Source: Clostridia bacterium
GTDB lineage: Bacteria > Bacillota > Clostridia > Monoglobales > Monoglobaceae
Direction of reading: 5' to 3'
Assembly: GCA_017456605.1 (NCBI GenBank)
Contig: JAFTJA010000013.1
Span: 1-64,000 of the forward strand
DNA: 64,000 nucleotides
In this document: in pieces, positions 14,355 to 22,370 of the stretch
How the letters are laid out: the number at the start of each line of letters is the position of its first letter
Position numbering within the stretch: the stretch's first letter is position 1
Translations under genes and position numbers: made by a program
The notes under the pieces: model-generated
What the model was told of the DNA's origin: nothing
What the model saw: only the letters and a program-made list of their open reading frames with translations
Database searches by the model: none

Positions 14355-16202
14355 TTACCCTTTATTAAAGTATTCATAAACGTTTTTTGCAACATTTGAC
14401 GAAACAACAGCCGAAAGTTCTTCAATAGACGCTTTTTTTATCTGTTTAACGCTGCCAAAGGATTTAAGAAGCTTTGTTCTGTTGGCGGGACCTACGCCGC
14501 TGATTTCTTCCAAGCCGAAACTCAGTGCATCTCTTTGGTGTCTGTTTCGGTAGGCAGTTATTGCAAAGCGGTGAACTTCGTCCTGAATGCCCGAGAAAAA
14601 CCTGAACAGCTCACTTCGTTTTTCAATTTCAAATTCTCTTGATTCATCTGTGACACCCCGAGTTCGGTGCGTTTTGTCTTTGACAAGTCCAAATACCGGT
14701 ATTTCTTCACCAAGGGTGTCAAGCATCATTTTTACAGCACTGACATGTCCCTTTCCGCCGTCCAGCAAAATAAGGTCCGGCAGCGGCAAAAATTTAGCCT
14801 TGTCAGGGGAAAGCTCACCGGATTTTATCAAGTCTTCTTCTTTATATGCTTCGTTTATTCTGCGGAAAATCACTTCACACATACTGTCATAGTCGTTTGC
14901 GCCCTCCACAGTTTTTATATTGAATTTTCTGTATAAACTTTTTTTGGGAACTGCATTTACATATACAATCTCTGCGCCTACCGATGAAGCTCCTGAAAAA
15001 TTGGATATGTCATATGATTCAATCCTGAAAGGCGTGTGCGAAAGATTCAAAAACTCAGTAATTTGCGAAAGAATTCTGTTCTGTTTTTCCTTGCCCTTTG
15101 TTTCAGCCAATTTAAAACTATATAACGCTTCTTTTGCGTTTGAAATCACCATCTGCAGAATTTGTGCTTTTTTACCCCGCTTGGGAACATTAAAGCGAAC
15201 TTTATGTCCTGAAATTTCAGAAAGCCACTGTTCCACAGCCTCTTTATCGTCAAATTCTTCTGAAATCAATATCTCAGCGGGTATCTCGGTTGCTGCAAAG
15301 TAAAACTGCTTTACAAATCCCTCTGCTACTTCGTTTTTGTCTAAAAACTCATTTTTAAGTGTAAAGTGTTCAGCCTTTACGGCATTTCCGTTTCTGTAGT
15401 AGAATACTTGTATGCAATAGTCGTTGCCCTCTTTGTAAATACCGATAAAATCCATATCATCTTCTGTTGCTGAAGATACTTTTTGCGTTTCTTTCAAGAC
15501 AGCTATGCTTTGAAGCTTGTCGCGAAGCAAGGCTGCTTTTTCAAAATCAAGGCTTTCAGACGCCTGAAGCATTTCCTCTTTCAGCTTCTTTTCAAGGGCA
15601 TCGTATCTGCTGCCCAGAACATCCGATGCGTCGGTGATTGATTTTTTATATTTTTCTTCTGTAATTTTTCCGGCACAGGGGGCGCTGCACTGACCTATAC
15701 GAAAATAAAGGCACGGGCGGTCTTTGGGGTCTTCAATCGCCTTTTTGCAACTACGGATTTTGAAGGCTTTACGCACCTCTTCTACCGCTTTTTTTAAGTT
15801 TGAAGCGGTCATATATGGTCCAAAATAAAGGGAGCCGTCTTTTTTCACCTCACGGGTAATAAATATCCGAGGGAATTTTTCTGCGGCGGTTATCTTTATA
15901 TATGGATATTGCTTGTCGTCTTTTAAGAGAATATTGTATTTTGGCTTGTATTTTTTTATGAGATTACACTCAAGAGCAAGGGCCTCTGCTTCGGAATCGG
16001 TGATTATATAGTCAAAATCAGCTACATTACTGACCATTGCCCGGGTCTTCGGGGAGTGGCTTGCAAGATTTACAAAATACTGGCTTACGCGGTTTTTAAG
16101 CACCTTGCTTTTTCCTACATAGATAACCTTTCCGTCAGAGTTTTTCATAATATATATCCCCGGACACAGCGGAAGCGAGGAAAGCTTTTTCTTTATATCC
16201 AT
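14355..16202 (-). CDS. uvrC: Excinuclease ABC subunit C
   Basis: Dual-incision endonuclease of nucleotide excision repair, working with UvrA and UvrB. The GIY-YIG nuclease domain is at the N-terminus (LCPGIYIMKNSDGKVIYVGKSKVLKNRVSQYF), followed by the Cys-rich segment (RPCLYFRIGQCSAPC), a UVR motif (about 195-230), the RNase H-like endonuclease domain (ESYDISNFSGASSVG, LILLDGGKGHVSA) and the C-terminal helix-hairpin-helix (ISGVGPANRTKLLKSFGSVKQI). The start at 16202 (MDIKKKL) fits the family and has GACGGTGA upstream. 615 residues, normal. First gene of the operon with DUF6873 and ytxC. Confidence 0.97.
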   Translation of the reverse strand: MDIKKKLSSLPLCPGIYIMKNSDGKVIYVGKSKVLKNRVSQYFVNLASHSPKTRAMVSNVADFDYIITDSEAEALALECNLIKKYKPKYNILLKDDKQYPYIKITAAEKFPRIFITREVKKDGSLYFGPYMTASNLKKAVEEVRKAFKIRSCKKAIEDPKDRPCLYFRIGQCSAPCAGKITEEKYKKSITDASDVLGSRYDALEKKLKEEMLQASESLDFEKAALLRDKLQSIAVLKETQKVSSATEDDMDFIGIYKEGNDYCIQVFYYRNGNAVKAEHFTLKNEFLDKNEVAEGFVKQFYFAATEIPAEILISEEFDDKEAVEQWLSEISGHKVRFNVPKRGKKAQILQMVISNAKEALYSFKLAETKGKEKQNRILSQITEFLNLSHTPFRIESYDISNFSGASSVGAEIVYVNAVPKKSLYRKFNIKTVEGANDYDSMCEVIFRRINEAYKEEDLIKSGELSPDKAKFLPLPDLILLDGGKGHVSAVKMMLDTLGEEIPVFGLVKDKTHRTRGVTDESREFEIEKRSELFRFFSGIQDEVHRFAITAYRNRHQRDALSFGLEEISGVGPANRTKLLKSFGSVKQIKKASIEELSAVVSSNVAKNVYEYFNKG

Positions 16203-16244
16203 AAATTTCACCGTCTTTTCAAAAAAATCCCTATATATCACAAA

Positions 16245-16266
16245 ACGCCTTACAAAAGTAAGGCAT
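16245..16266 (-). terminator. Terminator of HPr gene
   Basis: GCCTTAC and GTAAGGC form a 7-bp stem with an AAAA loop. On the minus strand it is followed by GTTTTG, and on the plus strand by ATTTTT. It separates ptsH from uvrC. Confidence 0.65.
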
Positions 16267-16291
16267 TTTTCTGCTTATGTCAAATATTCAA

Positions 16292-16552
16292 TTAAGCAAA
16301 GTCTGATGATACAAGAGAAACCAAATCATTCACTGCTTGTTCTTCATCTGTACCTTCAGCCATAATCGTAATGCTTACACCTTTGGTAACACCGAGAGAG
16401 AGAACTCCGAGCAAGCTTTTTGCATTGACTCTCTTTTCATCTTTTTCAATCCAAATGCTTGACTTATACTCATTTGCTTTCTGTATAAAAAATGTAGCAG
16501 GTCTTGCGTGAAGCCCTACCTGATTCTGGATAACAACTTCCTTTAAAAACAT
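16292..16552 (-). CDS. ptsH: HPr family phosphocarrier protein
   Basis: An 86-residue HPr. His15 in VGLHARPA is the site phosphorylated by enzyme I, and Ser46 in NAKSLLG is the site used by HPr kinase for carbon catabolite control, so both sugar transport and regulatory roles are possible. Having His15 makes it HPr rather than Crh. It stands alone with its own promoter and terminator; ptsI is not adjacent. Ribosome binding site AAAGGAG. Confidence 0.93.
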   Translation of the reverse strand: MFLKEVVIQNQVGLHARPATFFIQKANEYKSSIWIEKDEKRVNAKSLLGVLSLGVTKGVSITIMAEGTDEEQAVNDLVSLVSSDFA

Positions 16553-16599
16553 AAAAACGCTCCTTTAATCATTTCCAATCGAAAAATCTCGACAGTATA

Positions 16600-16628
16600 A
16601 GAATACTAAAAATTTCACTATAAGTCAA
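16600..16628 (-). promoter_or_regulatory. Promoter of ptsH
   Basis: On the minus strand TTGACT (16628-16623), 17 bp, TATTCT (16605-16600). Confidence 0.6.
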
Positions 16629-16686
16629 CACTTTTTTTCGGTTTTGTTAAATTTTTTTCAATTTTTCACGTAAAATTCTTTATTTT

Positions 16687-17598
16687 TTATTCTTTTTCTA
16701 CAAGATTGATTAAACATTCCATTTCGCGGGGGACGGAGGTTTTGAAAATCATGTTTTTTTTGCTGGCAGGATGCAAAAATTCGGCATATCCTGCATGAAG
16801 AGCTTGTCTGTCAATGAAACATCTTTCATTATCACCGTTGCCATATAACCAGTCTCCCACCAAAGGATGTCCTATGTGCGAGAAATGCACTCTTATTTGG
16901 TGAGTACGCCCTGTTTCAAGGTTTATATCAACAACTGAAAAGTTTTGACCGGAAATCAAAACATTATAGTTTGTTTTTGCATACTTGCCATCCTCTGCCA
17001 CTGTTCTTTTTATTATACCCTCGGCATCTCTTTTTATGGGCAGTTCAATGCTTCCGTGTTCTTCCTGCAACTTTCCGTGAACGATTGCTGTATATCCGCG
17101 TTTGAAAATTTTTGCTTTCAACTGAGCGGACAGCACCCCGTGAGCAAATCTGTTTTTTGCAATAACACATATTCCTGAGGTATCTTTGTCCAGACGGTTC
17201 ACTATGTGATAGTTGTGGTATTCCCCATTGGCTTTCCAATGATACATTACCGCATTGGCAAGGGTTGTATTGCGGTTTCCAAGACAAGGATGCACTTCCA
17301 TATTGCCGGGCTTGTTTACTACCAGAAGGAAGTTATCTTCATACAGTATATCAAGCTTTTCTTTCCAGGGCAAAATTTCTTCGGTGCAATCGTTGTTTTC
17401 GGCTACATCTGCAGAAATTATGTCATTTGTCTTGCATACATCCACACTTCTGCAAACTTCGCCACTCAGGAAAAGCTTTTTATTCATTTTTAGATAAATC
17501 ATAAGTTTTGAGGAAATACCAAACTCTCTTTTTAAAATTCGTTCGACTGTTTTTCCCTCATCCTTTTGAGTTGCCTTGTATTCAAGCATCAGTGACAT
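16687..17598 (-). CDS. RluA family pseudouridine synthase
   Basis: Isomerises uridine in RNA. The catalytic motif NRLDKDTSGICV holds the essential Asp, and the RTHQIRVHFSHIGHPLVGDWLYG block is typical of the RluA/RluD group. An N-terminal S4-like region (about 1-70) precedes the catalytic domain. 303 residues, normal. Start ATG directly follows the stop of the phosphatase gene, so the two are translationally linked. The target (23S rRNA or tRNA) cannot be decided from sequence. Confidence 0.92.
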   Translation of the reverse strand: MSLMLEYKATQKDEGKTVERILKREFGISSKLMIYLKMNKKLFLSGEVCRSVDVCKTNDIISADVAENNDCTEEILPWKEKLDILYEDNFLLVVNKPGNMEVHPCLGNRNTTLANAVMYHWKANGEYHNYHIVNRLDKDTSGICVIAKNRFAHGVLSAQLKAKIFKRGYTAIVHGKLQEEHGSIELPIKRDAEGIIKRTVAEDGKYAKTNYNVLISGQNFSVVDINLETGRTHQIRVHFSHIGHPLVGDWLYGNGDNERCFIDRQALHAGYAEFLHPASKKNMIFKTSVPREMECLINLVEKE

Positions 17599-18237
17599 TT
17601 AATCAACTTCTTCCAAATAATCTGCAAGTTCTTTAATTGTTTCAACAAAAAAGTCAGGATTGTAACTCAGAATTTTTTTGTGGTCCGTAAGGGTGTATTT
17701 GACCGCACAAAGCTTGCAATCCGCATTCTTTGCAGCCTCCATATCAAAAATACTGTCACCTACATAAATGGCTTCTTCGGGGAGTACGCTAAGTTTTGTA
17801 CATCCCAGCAAAAGAGGCTCCGGATCCGGTTTTCCTTTTGAGGTATCTTCGAGCGTTATCACAACATCAAAAAACGCTGAAATCCCAAGCAATTCAAGGC
17901 CGCGCTCAACAAGAGGCATGCGTTTTGAAGTGACAATTCCCATCTTGTATCCCTTTTTATTTATTTCTTCAAGTCCCTCTTGAACTCCCTCAAAAGGCTT
18001 TGCAAGAAGGTCGTGCTGAGCCTCATTAAATTCCCGGTAAACTGTATAAAGCATCTCGCCCGGCTCACCATATTCCATAAGTGAGCCACGAAGCGGTCTG
18101 CCATACAATTTCAAAATTTCTTCATCATCAATTTCGCGGTTTAACACCTTGCGAAATGCCGTTCTGTACGACTTAAAAATAAGCTCGTTGGTGTCAATCA
18201 AAGTCCCGTCAAAATCAAACAAAACTGCCTTTATCAT
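17599..18237 (-). CDS. HAD family hydrolase, PpaX-like
   Basis: A 212-residue haloacid dehalogenase-like phosphatase. Motif I DFDGTLIDT (nucleophile Asp9, acid Asp11), motif II VTSKR, Lys in SKGKPDPEP, and motif IV YVGDSIFDMEAA are all present, with a helical cap inserted after motif I. The pattern DFDGTLIDTNELI and the cap resemble PpaX, the pyrophosphatase that pairs with HPr kinase, but phosphoglycolate phosphatases are close relatives. It lies between the asparagine-synthetase-like gene and the RluA gene in one operon. The ptsH gene just beyond this operon makes the PpaX reading attractive but does not prove it. Confidence 0.82.
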   Translation of the reverse strand: MIKAVLFDFDGTLIDTNELIFKSYRTAFRKVLNREIDDEEILKLYGRPLRGSLMEYGEPGEMLYTVYREFNEAQHDLLAKPFEGVQEGLEEINKKGYKMGIVTSKRMPLVERGLELLGISAFFDVVITLEDTSKGKPDPEPLLLGCTKLSVLPEEAIYVGDSIFDMEAAKNADCKLCAVKYTLTDHKKILSYNPDFFVETIKELADYLEEVD

Positions 18238-18250
18238 TGGTTTTCCTCTT

Positions 18251-20086
18251 TTATATACTTAGTTTTATATTATACTTTTTCAGCCAGTAATCAAACTGAA
18301 TAATATAAGCATAGAGCTGGGGAATTGCCATAAGCTGACCAAACCATGGCTTTCCATAATCCGATGGCATATCCATAAGTTCAAGAATAAACTTTTCATT
18401 GATGATACCGTGTATGGGCGAATTTTTATCATTAAAAATCCCCCGTACCTTCGCTTTGACAATTTCCTCGTACTCCGGATTGTGAGTCTTGGGAAAGGGA
18501 CTTTTTTTGCGCCAGAGAACTTCCTCAGGCAAAAGTCTGTCAAAAACAGTTCTCAAAAGACCTTTTTCTCTTCCCTTATATGCCTTGAACTCCCATGGAA
18601 TATTCCATACATATTCCACAAGCTTGTGGTCGCAAAACGGCATACGAATTTCAAGACCGTTGTTCATACCTATACGTTCACTCCGGGCACCCAGGGTATA
18701 CATAAACCAATTAAGGTTGAGATGCGCGATTTCGCGCCGACGTTTTTCTTCTGGAGTGTCCGAAAAACAAATTGGTGTTTCTTTGATGCTTTCATTATAT
18801 TTTCGGTATATATACTCCTCTATTTCATCAGGGGATAAAGCATCGGGTGAAACGAGATTTCGTCTCAAATCAATATTTTTTGCCCAGGGGAACACCTTTG
18901 TATCGAAATCTTCTTTTCTGTGAAACCACGGATATCCGCCAAAAACCTCATCCGCGCACTCGCCTGAAACGGCACCTGAAAAATCTTTGCCCATTTCTTT
19001 GCACAAGAAATAAAGGGACGAATCAACATCTGCCATGCCAGGCAAATCTCGAGCATCAACAGCATCAGTCAGATGCTCTACAAGGTCATAGGTATCAACA
19101 GTTATAACATGATGATTTGTGTTGCAATCTTCCCGCACCAAATCAATAAAATAATCGTCAGACGCAGGCTGATATTCGGTGGGTGTGAAATATTCATCAT
19201 TTCGATTGTATTTGAGAGAAAATGTATCCAGCTTCTTTCCAAGTGTTCGTGAAGCAAGAGCAACAATAGCACTTGAATCAACCCCACCTGACAGAAAAAA
19301 TGCAACGTTTCTGCCTTTGTCCTCTATTTGAGAACCTATTGCATCAAATGTAAGCTTGCGCGTGGTTTCGAGACATTCATCAAAATCGCCCGAAAAAGCT
19401 TTTGATTCAAGCTGCCAATATCTGTGAGTGGTAAGTCCGGTTTTGTTGTAGAGAGCAAAATGTGCAGGTTTGATTTCGTTTATTCCTTTAAAAGTTCCGC
19501 AGCCCTGTGTTTGTGCAGGACCAAGTCCCAAAACCTCGCACAATCCCGTTTTGTCAATGACAGCATCAACGTTTTTGTTTGCAAGAATGCCTTTGATTTG
19601 TGACGCAAAAATTATGCAACCGTTTTTGACAGTAAAATAAAGGGGTTTTATACCAAACCGGTCTCTTGCAAGAAACAACTCATTTGTTTTTGAATTCCAG
19701 ATTGAAAACGCAAAAATACCATTGAGACGGGTAAGGCATCCGGCGCCCCACCGAAGGAAAGAGCGCAGTACCAGTTCCGGGTCACCCATTTTTTCTGAGC
19801 AATTATATCTTTTTTCAATTTCGTGTCTGATTTCTGAGCTGTTGTAAATAAGTCCGTCAAAGCATATCACATATTCAACTCCGTCATTTTTCAGTGAACA
19901 CGGAATTTGTTTTTCTTCGTCATCGCAAAATACAGACGATGCGCATCCAAACACAGCAAATTTTGAATTCTTTATTTTGAATGCATTTCTTCCTCTTGAG
20001 CGCATAGCATCTGTCATAAGATTTATATTGCCAAGTTCAAAGTCAAGGCACCTGTTTGAACTTACAATTCCTGCAATTCCTGACAA
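18251..20086 (-). CDS. asnB: Asparagine synthetase homologue, degenerate glutaminase
   Basis: 611-residue AsnB-type protein. The C-terminal synthetase domain looks intact, with the ATP pyrophosphatase loop FFLSGGVDSSA (about 266-272) and SGECADEVFGGYPWF. The N-terminal Ntn glutaminase domain is not: translation from TTG at 20086 (AGGAGG 8 bases before) gives MSGIAG, so the nucleophile Cys is Ser; the RGPD motif reads RGRN; the HxRLS block with the glutamine-binding Arg is FGCASS; and NGEIYN is DGLIYN. The Asp equivalent to E. coli Asp98 (GDPELV) remains. It probably uses free ammonia or has another amidotransfer role. It lies in an operon after two G3E GTPases. Confidence 0.85.
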   Translation of the reverse strand: MSGIAGIVSSNRCLDFELGNINLMTDAMRSRGRNAFKIKNSKFAVFGCASSVFCDDEEKQIPCSLKNDGVEYVICFDGLIYNSSEIRHEIEKRYNCSEKMGDPELVLRSFLRWGAGCLTRLNGIFAFSIWNSKTNELFLARDRFGIKPLYFTVKNGCIIFASQIKGILANKNVDAVIDKTGLCEVLGLGPAQTQGCGTFKGINEIKPAHFALYNKTGLTTHRYWQLESKAFSGDFDECLETTRKLTFDAIGSQIEDKGRNVAFFLSGGVDSSAIVALASRTLGKKLDTFSLKYNRNDEYFTPTEYQPASDDYFIDLVREDCNTNHHVITVDTYDLVEHLTDAVDARDLPGMADVDSSLYFLCKEMGKDFSGAVSGECADEVFGGYPWFHRKEDFDTKVFPWAKNIDLRRNLVSPDALSPDEIEEYIYRKYNESIKETPICFSDTPEEKRRREIAHLNLNWFMYTLGARSERIGMNNGLEIRMPFCDHKLVEYVWNIPWEFKAYKGREKGLLRTVFDRLLPEEVLWRKKSPFPKTHNPEYEEIVKAKVRGIFNDKNSPIHGIINEKFILELMDMPSDYGKPWFGQLMAIPQLYAYIIQFDYWLKKYNIKLSI

Positions 20087-20150
20087 AAAAATCGCCTCCT
20101 GAAATATTTCTGTAAATAGTATATGCAATATTTCAGGAGATGTGAAATTT

Positions 20151-21089
20151 TTAATAAAATGTTGCTACCGGGTCGTTTGGTTCACTGGTCAGTGAATAAT
20201 CCTTCAAATAAAGGACAGGTCCTTCACCCTTATACAATTTGTGTTTTTCGATTCTTATTTCGGCGGTGAGGATAACCCAGTCACCGCTTTTCATCATATT
20301 TCCTCTGTTTGTACCCAAAATCCCTTTGAAGGCAATGTCATCAGCACAACAGGTCATCACGGGTCGACCGATAACAAAACAATCGGCGGGCATACGCTTG
20401 TCAATGGTAAGAATTCCGGTAAATTTAATGGTTTTTTTGTGGTATTTCTCCATTTCTTCAATCAAATCACGATACCATATTGCATAGTCGTTTATGCCAA
20501 TTTCAATAGTTTCTGCCTCAATATCAAAGGGTAGCGGGTCTTCGATTTCGTCAGGCTCAATTTCACCGTTTTCATATTCATAAAGAATATCACATCTGCG
20601 GCTTACGCCCCTGACAATTTTGTGTAACTCGTTTTTGTCGGTATCTTCTTTGCATCTGTTGAAAACCACAAGCTCACAGTTTTGCAGCTTGTCCACAACA
20701 AGGCTTCGCATATTTGAGTTGTACGAAAGAAAGCTTCCCGTATCGGCAAAAGTGATTTCCTGATACAAAACCCAGCTGTCGGGCATATTTGAATATAAAT
20801 CCCCAAGCTGCCACATACCATTATATTCAATAACAACACGGCTTGCCTTGTATTTTTTGCAAAGCGCAGAGAGATTTTTGGCATCAAGCTGCGAGGGCTC
20901 GTCAATGACCTCAACAAAAACCTGTTTTTCACGAAGTTTTTCAATGTCAAATTCAGCTTCGCCCTCTTCACAAAGCAACAAAAGAGTCTTTTCACCGTTG
21001 ACAAACCTTGGGTCATTCATAGTTTCACGGATAAATGTGGACTTTCCTGATTCAAGAAAACCGGTGAACAAATATACTGCTATATCCAA
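20151..21089 (-). CDS. G3E GTPase fused to DUF1980/TIGR03943-like domain
   Basis: 312 residues. The N-terminal half is a P-loop GTPase of the CobW/UreG/HypB (G3E) class with TGFLESGKSTF (Walker A, about 9-18), but the usual GCxCC metal motif is absent and the EPSG motif is EYNG. The C-terminal third (FTGILTIDKRMPADCFVIGRPVMTCCADDIAFKGILG, GDWVILTAEIR, YKGEGPVLYLKDY) resembles the C-terminal domain of the TIGR03943/YcgQ family, whose B. subtilis members are encoded with zinc-regulated genes. This suggests a metal-handling role with the His-rich GTPase encoded 21 bases upstream. The fusion is inferred by eye. Confidence 0.7.
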   Translation of the reverse strand: MDIAVYLFTGFLESGKSTFIRETMNDPRFVNGEKTLLLLCEEGEAEFDIEKLREKQVFVEVIDEPSQLDAKNLSALCKKYKASRVVIEYNGMWQLGDLYSNMPDSWVLYQEITFADTGSFLSYNSNMRSLVVDKLQNCELVVFNRCKEDTDKNELHKIVRGVSRRCDILYEYENGEIEPDEIEDPLPFDIEAETIEIGINDYAIWYRDLIEEMEKYHKKTIKFTGILTIDKRMPADCFVIGRPVMTCCADDIAFKGILGTNRGNMMKSGDWVILTAEIRIEKHKLYKGEGPVLYLKDYSLTSEPNDPVATFY

Positions 21090-21110
21090 TTTAAAATCAA
21101 CCTTTCAATG

Positions 21111-22256
21111 TTATTTCTTTTCGTTTGCAGAAAACAATTCACTGACCGCCTCTTTGTTAAGATTTGAGCCAATGACACAGATTCGGCCTATGATTTCAGC
21201 TGTCCCAAGGCGCACATCGGCTTCTCCCGGTACATAATCAAAGTGTATCCACTTTCCGCTCTTTTCAGCAACAATACCCTTTGCACGAAGAATCATACCA
21301 AACTTTTCTTCATTTTCAAGGTCAGCAAGTGCGGATTCAATTTCTTCGATAGTGTATTTTGATGTAGTTTCAGCGCCCCAGCTTGCAAATACTTCATCAG
21401 CATGATGATGGTGGTGCTCATGGCCATGGTGGTGTTCATGACCGCAACAACAGTCATTGTGATGTTCATGGTGATGCTCGTGATGGTGGTCACAATCACA
21501 ATGTTCGCTATGTTCATGATGGTGTTCGTGTTTGCAATCGCAGTGCTCCTCATCATGATGGTGCTCATGTTCACAGTCGCAGTGTTCGTCGTGATGATGT
21601 CCGCCACATTCAGGGCAGGTTTCGTGTTCTTCCTTGAGTGTCAAAAGTTCGGCCTCAAGTGTGTGTTCGCCCTCCATTGTTTTGAGAATTGCAAGACCAT
21701 TTAGCTCTTCCCAGGGTGTTGACACGATGGCTGCTTTGCTGTTCTTTTCACGGATAAGACTTATACAGTTTTCGATTTTTGTATCTTCAAGACCGCTTGT
21801 ATGGCTGAGCACTATTGCTCCTGCATTTTCAATCTGGTCGTTATAAAATTCGCCGAAGTTTTTCATATACATTTTGCATTTTTTTGCATCAACTACTGCG
21901 GTGAAACTGTTGAGTATAATTTTGTCACTGTCAGTGTTTTTAACCGCCTTAATAACGTCACTGAGCTTGCCTACACCTGACGGTTCAATGAGAATTCTGT
22001 CAGGGCTAAATTCAGTAATAACTTTTTTTAGAGCCTCGCTGAAATCTCCCACAAGACTGCAGCAAATACAACCGGAATTCATTTCAGTAATTTCAACACC
22101 GGCATCCTTTAAAAAACCGCCATCAATGCCTATTTCACCAAACTCATTTTCAATAAGAACGACTTTTTCGCCCCTGTAGGCTTCATCAAGAAGTTTTTTG
22201 ATGAGTGTGGTTTTCCCCGCGCCCAAAAAGCCTGAGAAAATATCGATTTTTGTCAT
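21111..22256 (-). CDS. CobW/ZNG-type G3E GTPase with His/Cys-rich segment
   Basis: A 381-residue G3E GTPase, probably a metallochaperone. Walker A SGFLGAGKTTL is at residues 8-18, then ENEFGEIGIDGGFL and the metal motif SGCICCSLVGDF, and EPSGVGKLSDV (Walker B side). Between the GTPase and C-terminal CobW domains lies a segment of about 75 residues (roughly 214-288) with more than 30 His and repeated EHCDC-x-HEHHH units, plus an opening CPECGGHHHDEHCDC. This should bind several Zn, Ni or Co ions. The C-terminal domain (KGIVAEKSGKWIHFDYVPGEADV) is normal. ATG at 22256 is chosen over an upstream start by spacing to GAGG. First gene of the operon. Confidence 0.9.
   Translation of the reverse strand: MTKIDIFSGFLGAGKTTLIKKLLDEAYRGEKVVLIENEFGEIGIDGGFLKDAGVEITEMNSGCICCSLVGDFSEALKKVITEFSPDRILIEPSGVGKLSDVIKAVKNTDSDKIILNSFTAVVDAKKCKMYMKNFGEFYNDQIENAGAIVLSHTSGLEDTKIENCISLIREKNSKAAIVSTPWEELNGLAILKTMEGEHTLEAELLTLKEEHETCPECGGHHHDEHCDCEHEHHHDEEHCDCKHEHHHEHSEHCDCDHHHEHHHEHHNDCCCGHEHHHGHEHHHHHADEVFASWGAETTSKYTIEEIESALADLENEEKFGMILRAKGIVAEKSGKWIHFDYVPGEADVRLGTAEIIGRICVIGSNLNKEAVSELFSANEKK
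21395..21612 (-). repeat. Coding tandem repeat, His/Cys-rich
   Basis: Three imperfect tandem units encode EHCDC followed by HEHHH-type runs, plus extra His clusters. The repeats lie inside the G3E GTPase gene and are prone to length change. Confidence 0.8.
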
Positions 22257-22290
22257 ATCAAAATCAGTCCTCTTTTCTTTTGATTTCTTC

Positions 22291-22323
22291 TTTGATTTTA
22301 TCAAAATTATTATATTTTGTCAA
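22291..22323 (-). promoter_or_regulatory. Promoter and operator of G3E GTPase operon
   Basis: On the minus strand TTGACA (22323-22318), 17 bp, TAAAAT (22300-22295). TTTGAT and ATCAAA (22291-22305, three-base centre) form a perfect inverted repeat over the -10 box, a repressor-type position. It does not match the Bacillus Zur box as I know it. Confidence 0.65.
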
Positions 22324-22329
22324 TAAATT

Positions 22330-22360
22330 AAAGACCGCAAACGCATCGTTTGCGGTCTTT
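22330..22360 (-). terminator. Terminator of large SLH gene
   Basis: AAAGACCGCAAACG and CGTTTGCGGTCTTT form a perfect 14-bp stem with a three-base loop, separating the SLH gene from the GTPase operon promoter. Confidence 0.85.
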
Positions 22361-22370
22361 GATTAAATCT

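Noticed and set aside
21383..21704. Met/Val-rich and His-rich plus-strand frames.
   Set aside because: They come from the complement of the His/Cys repeat in the G3E GTPase gene.
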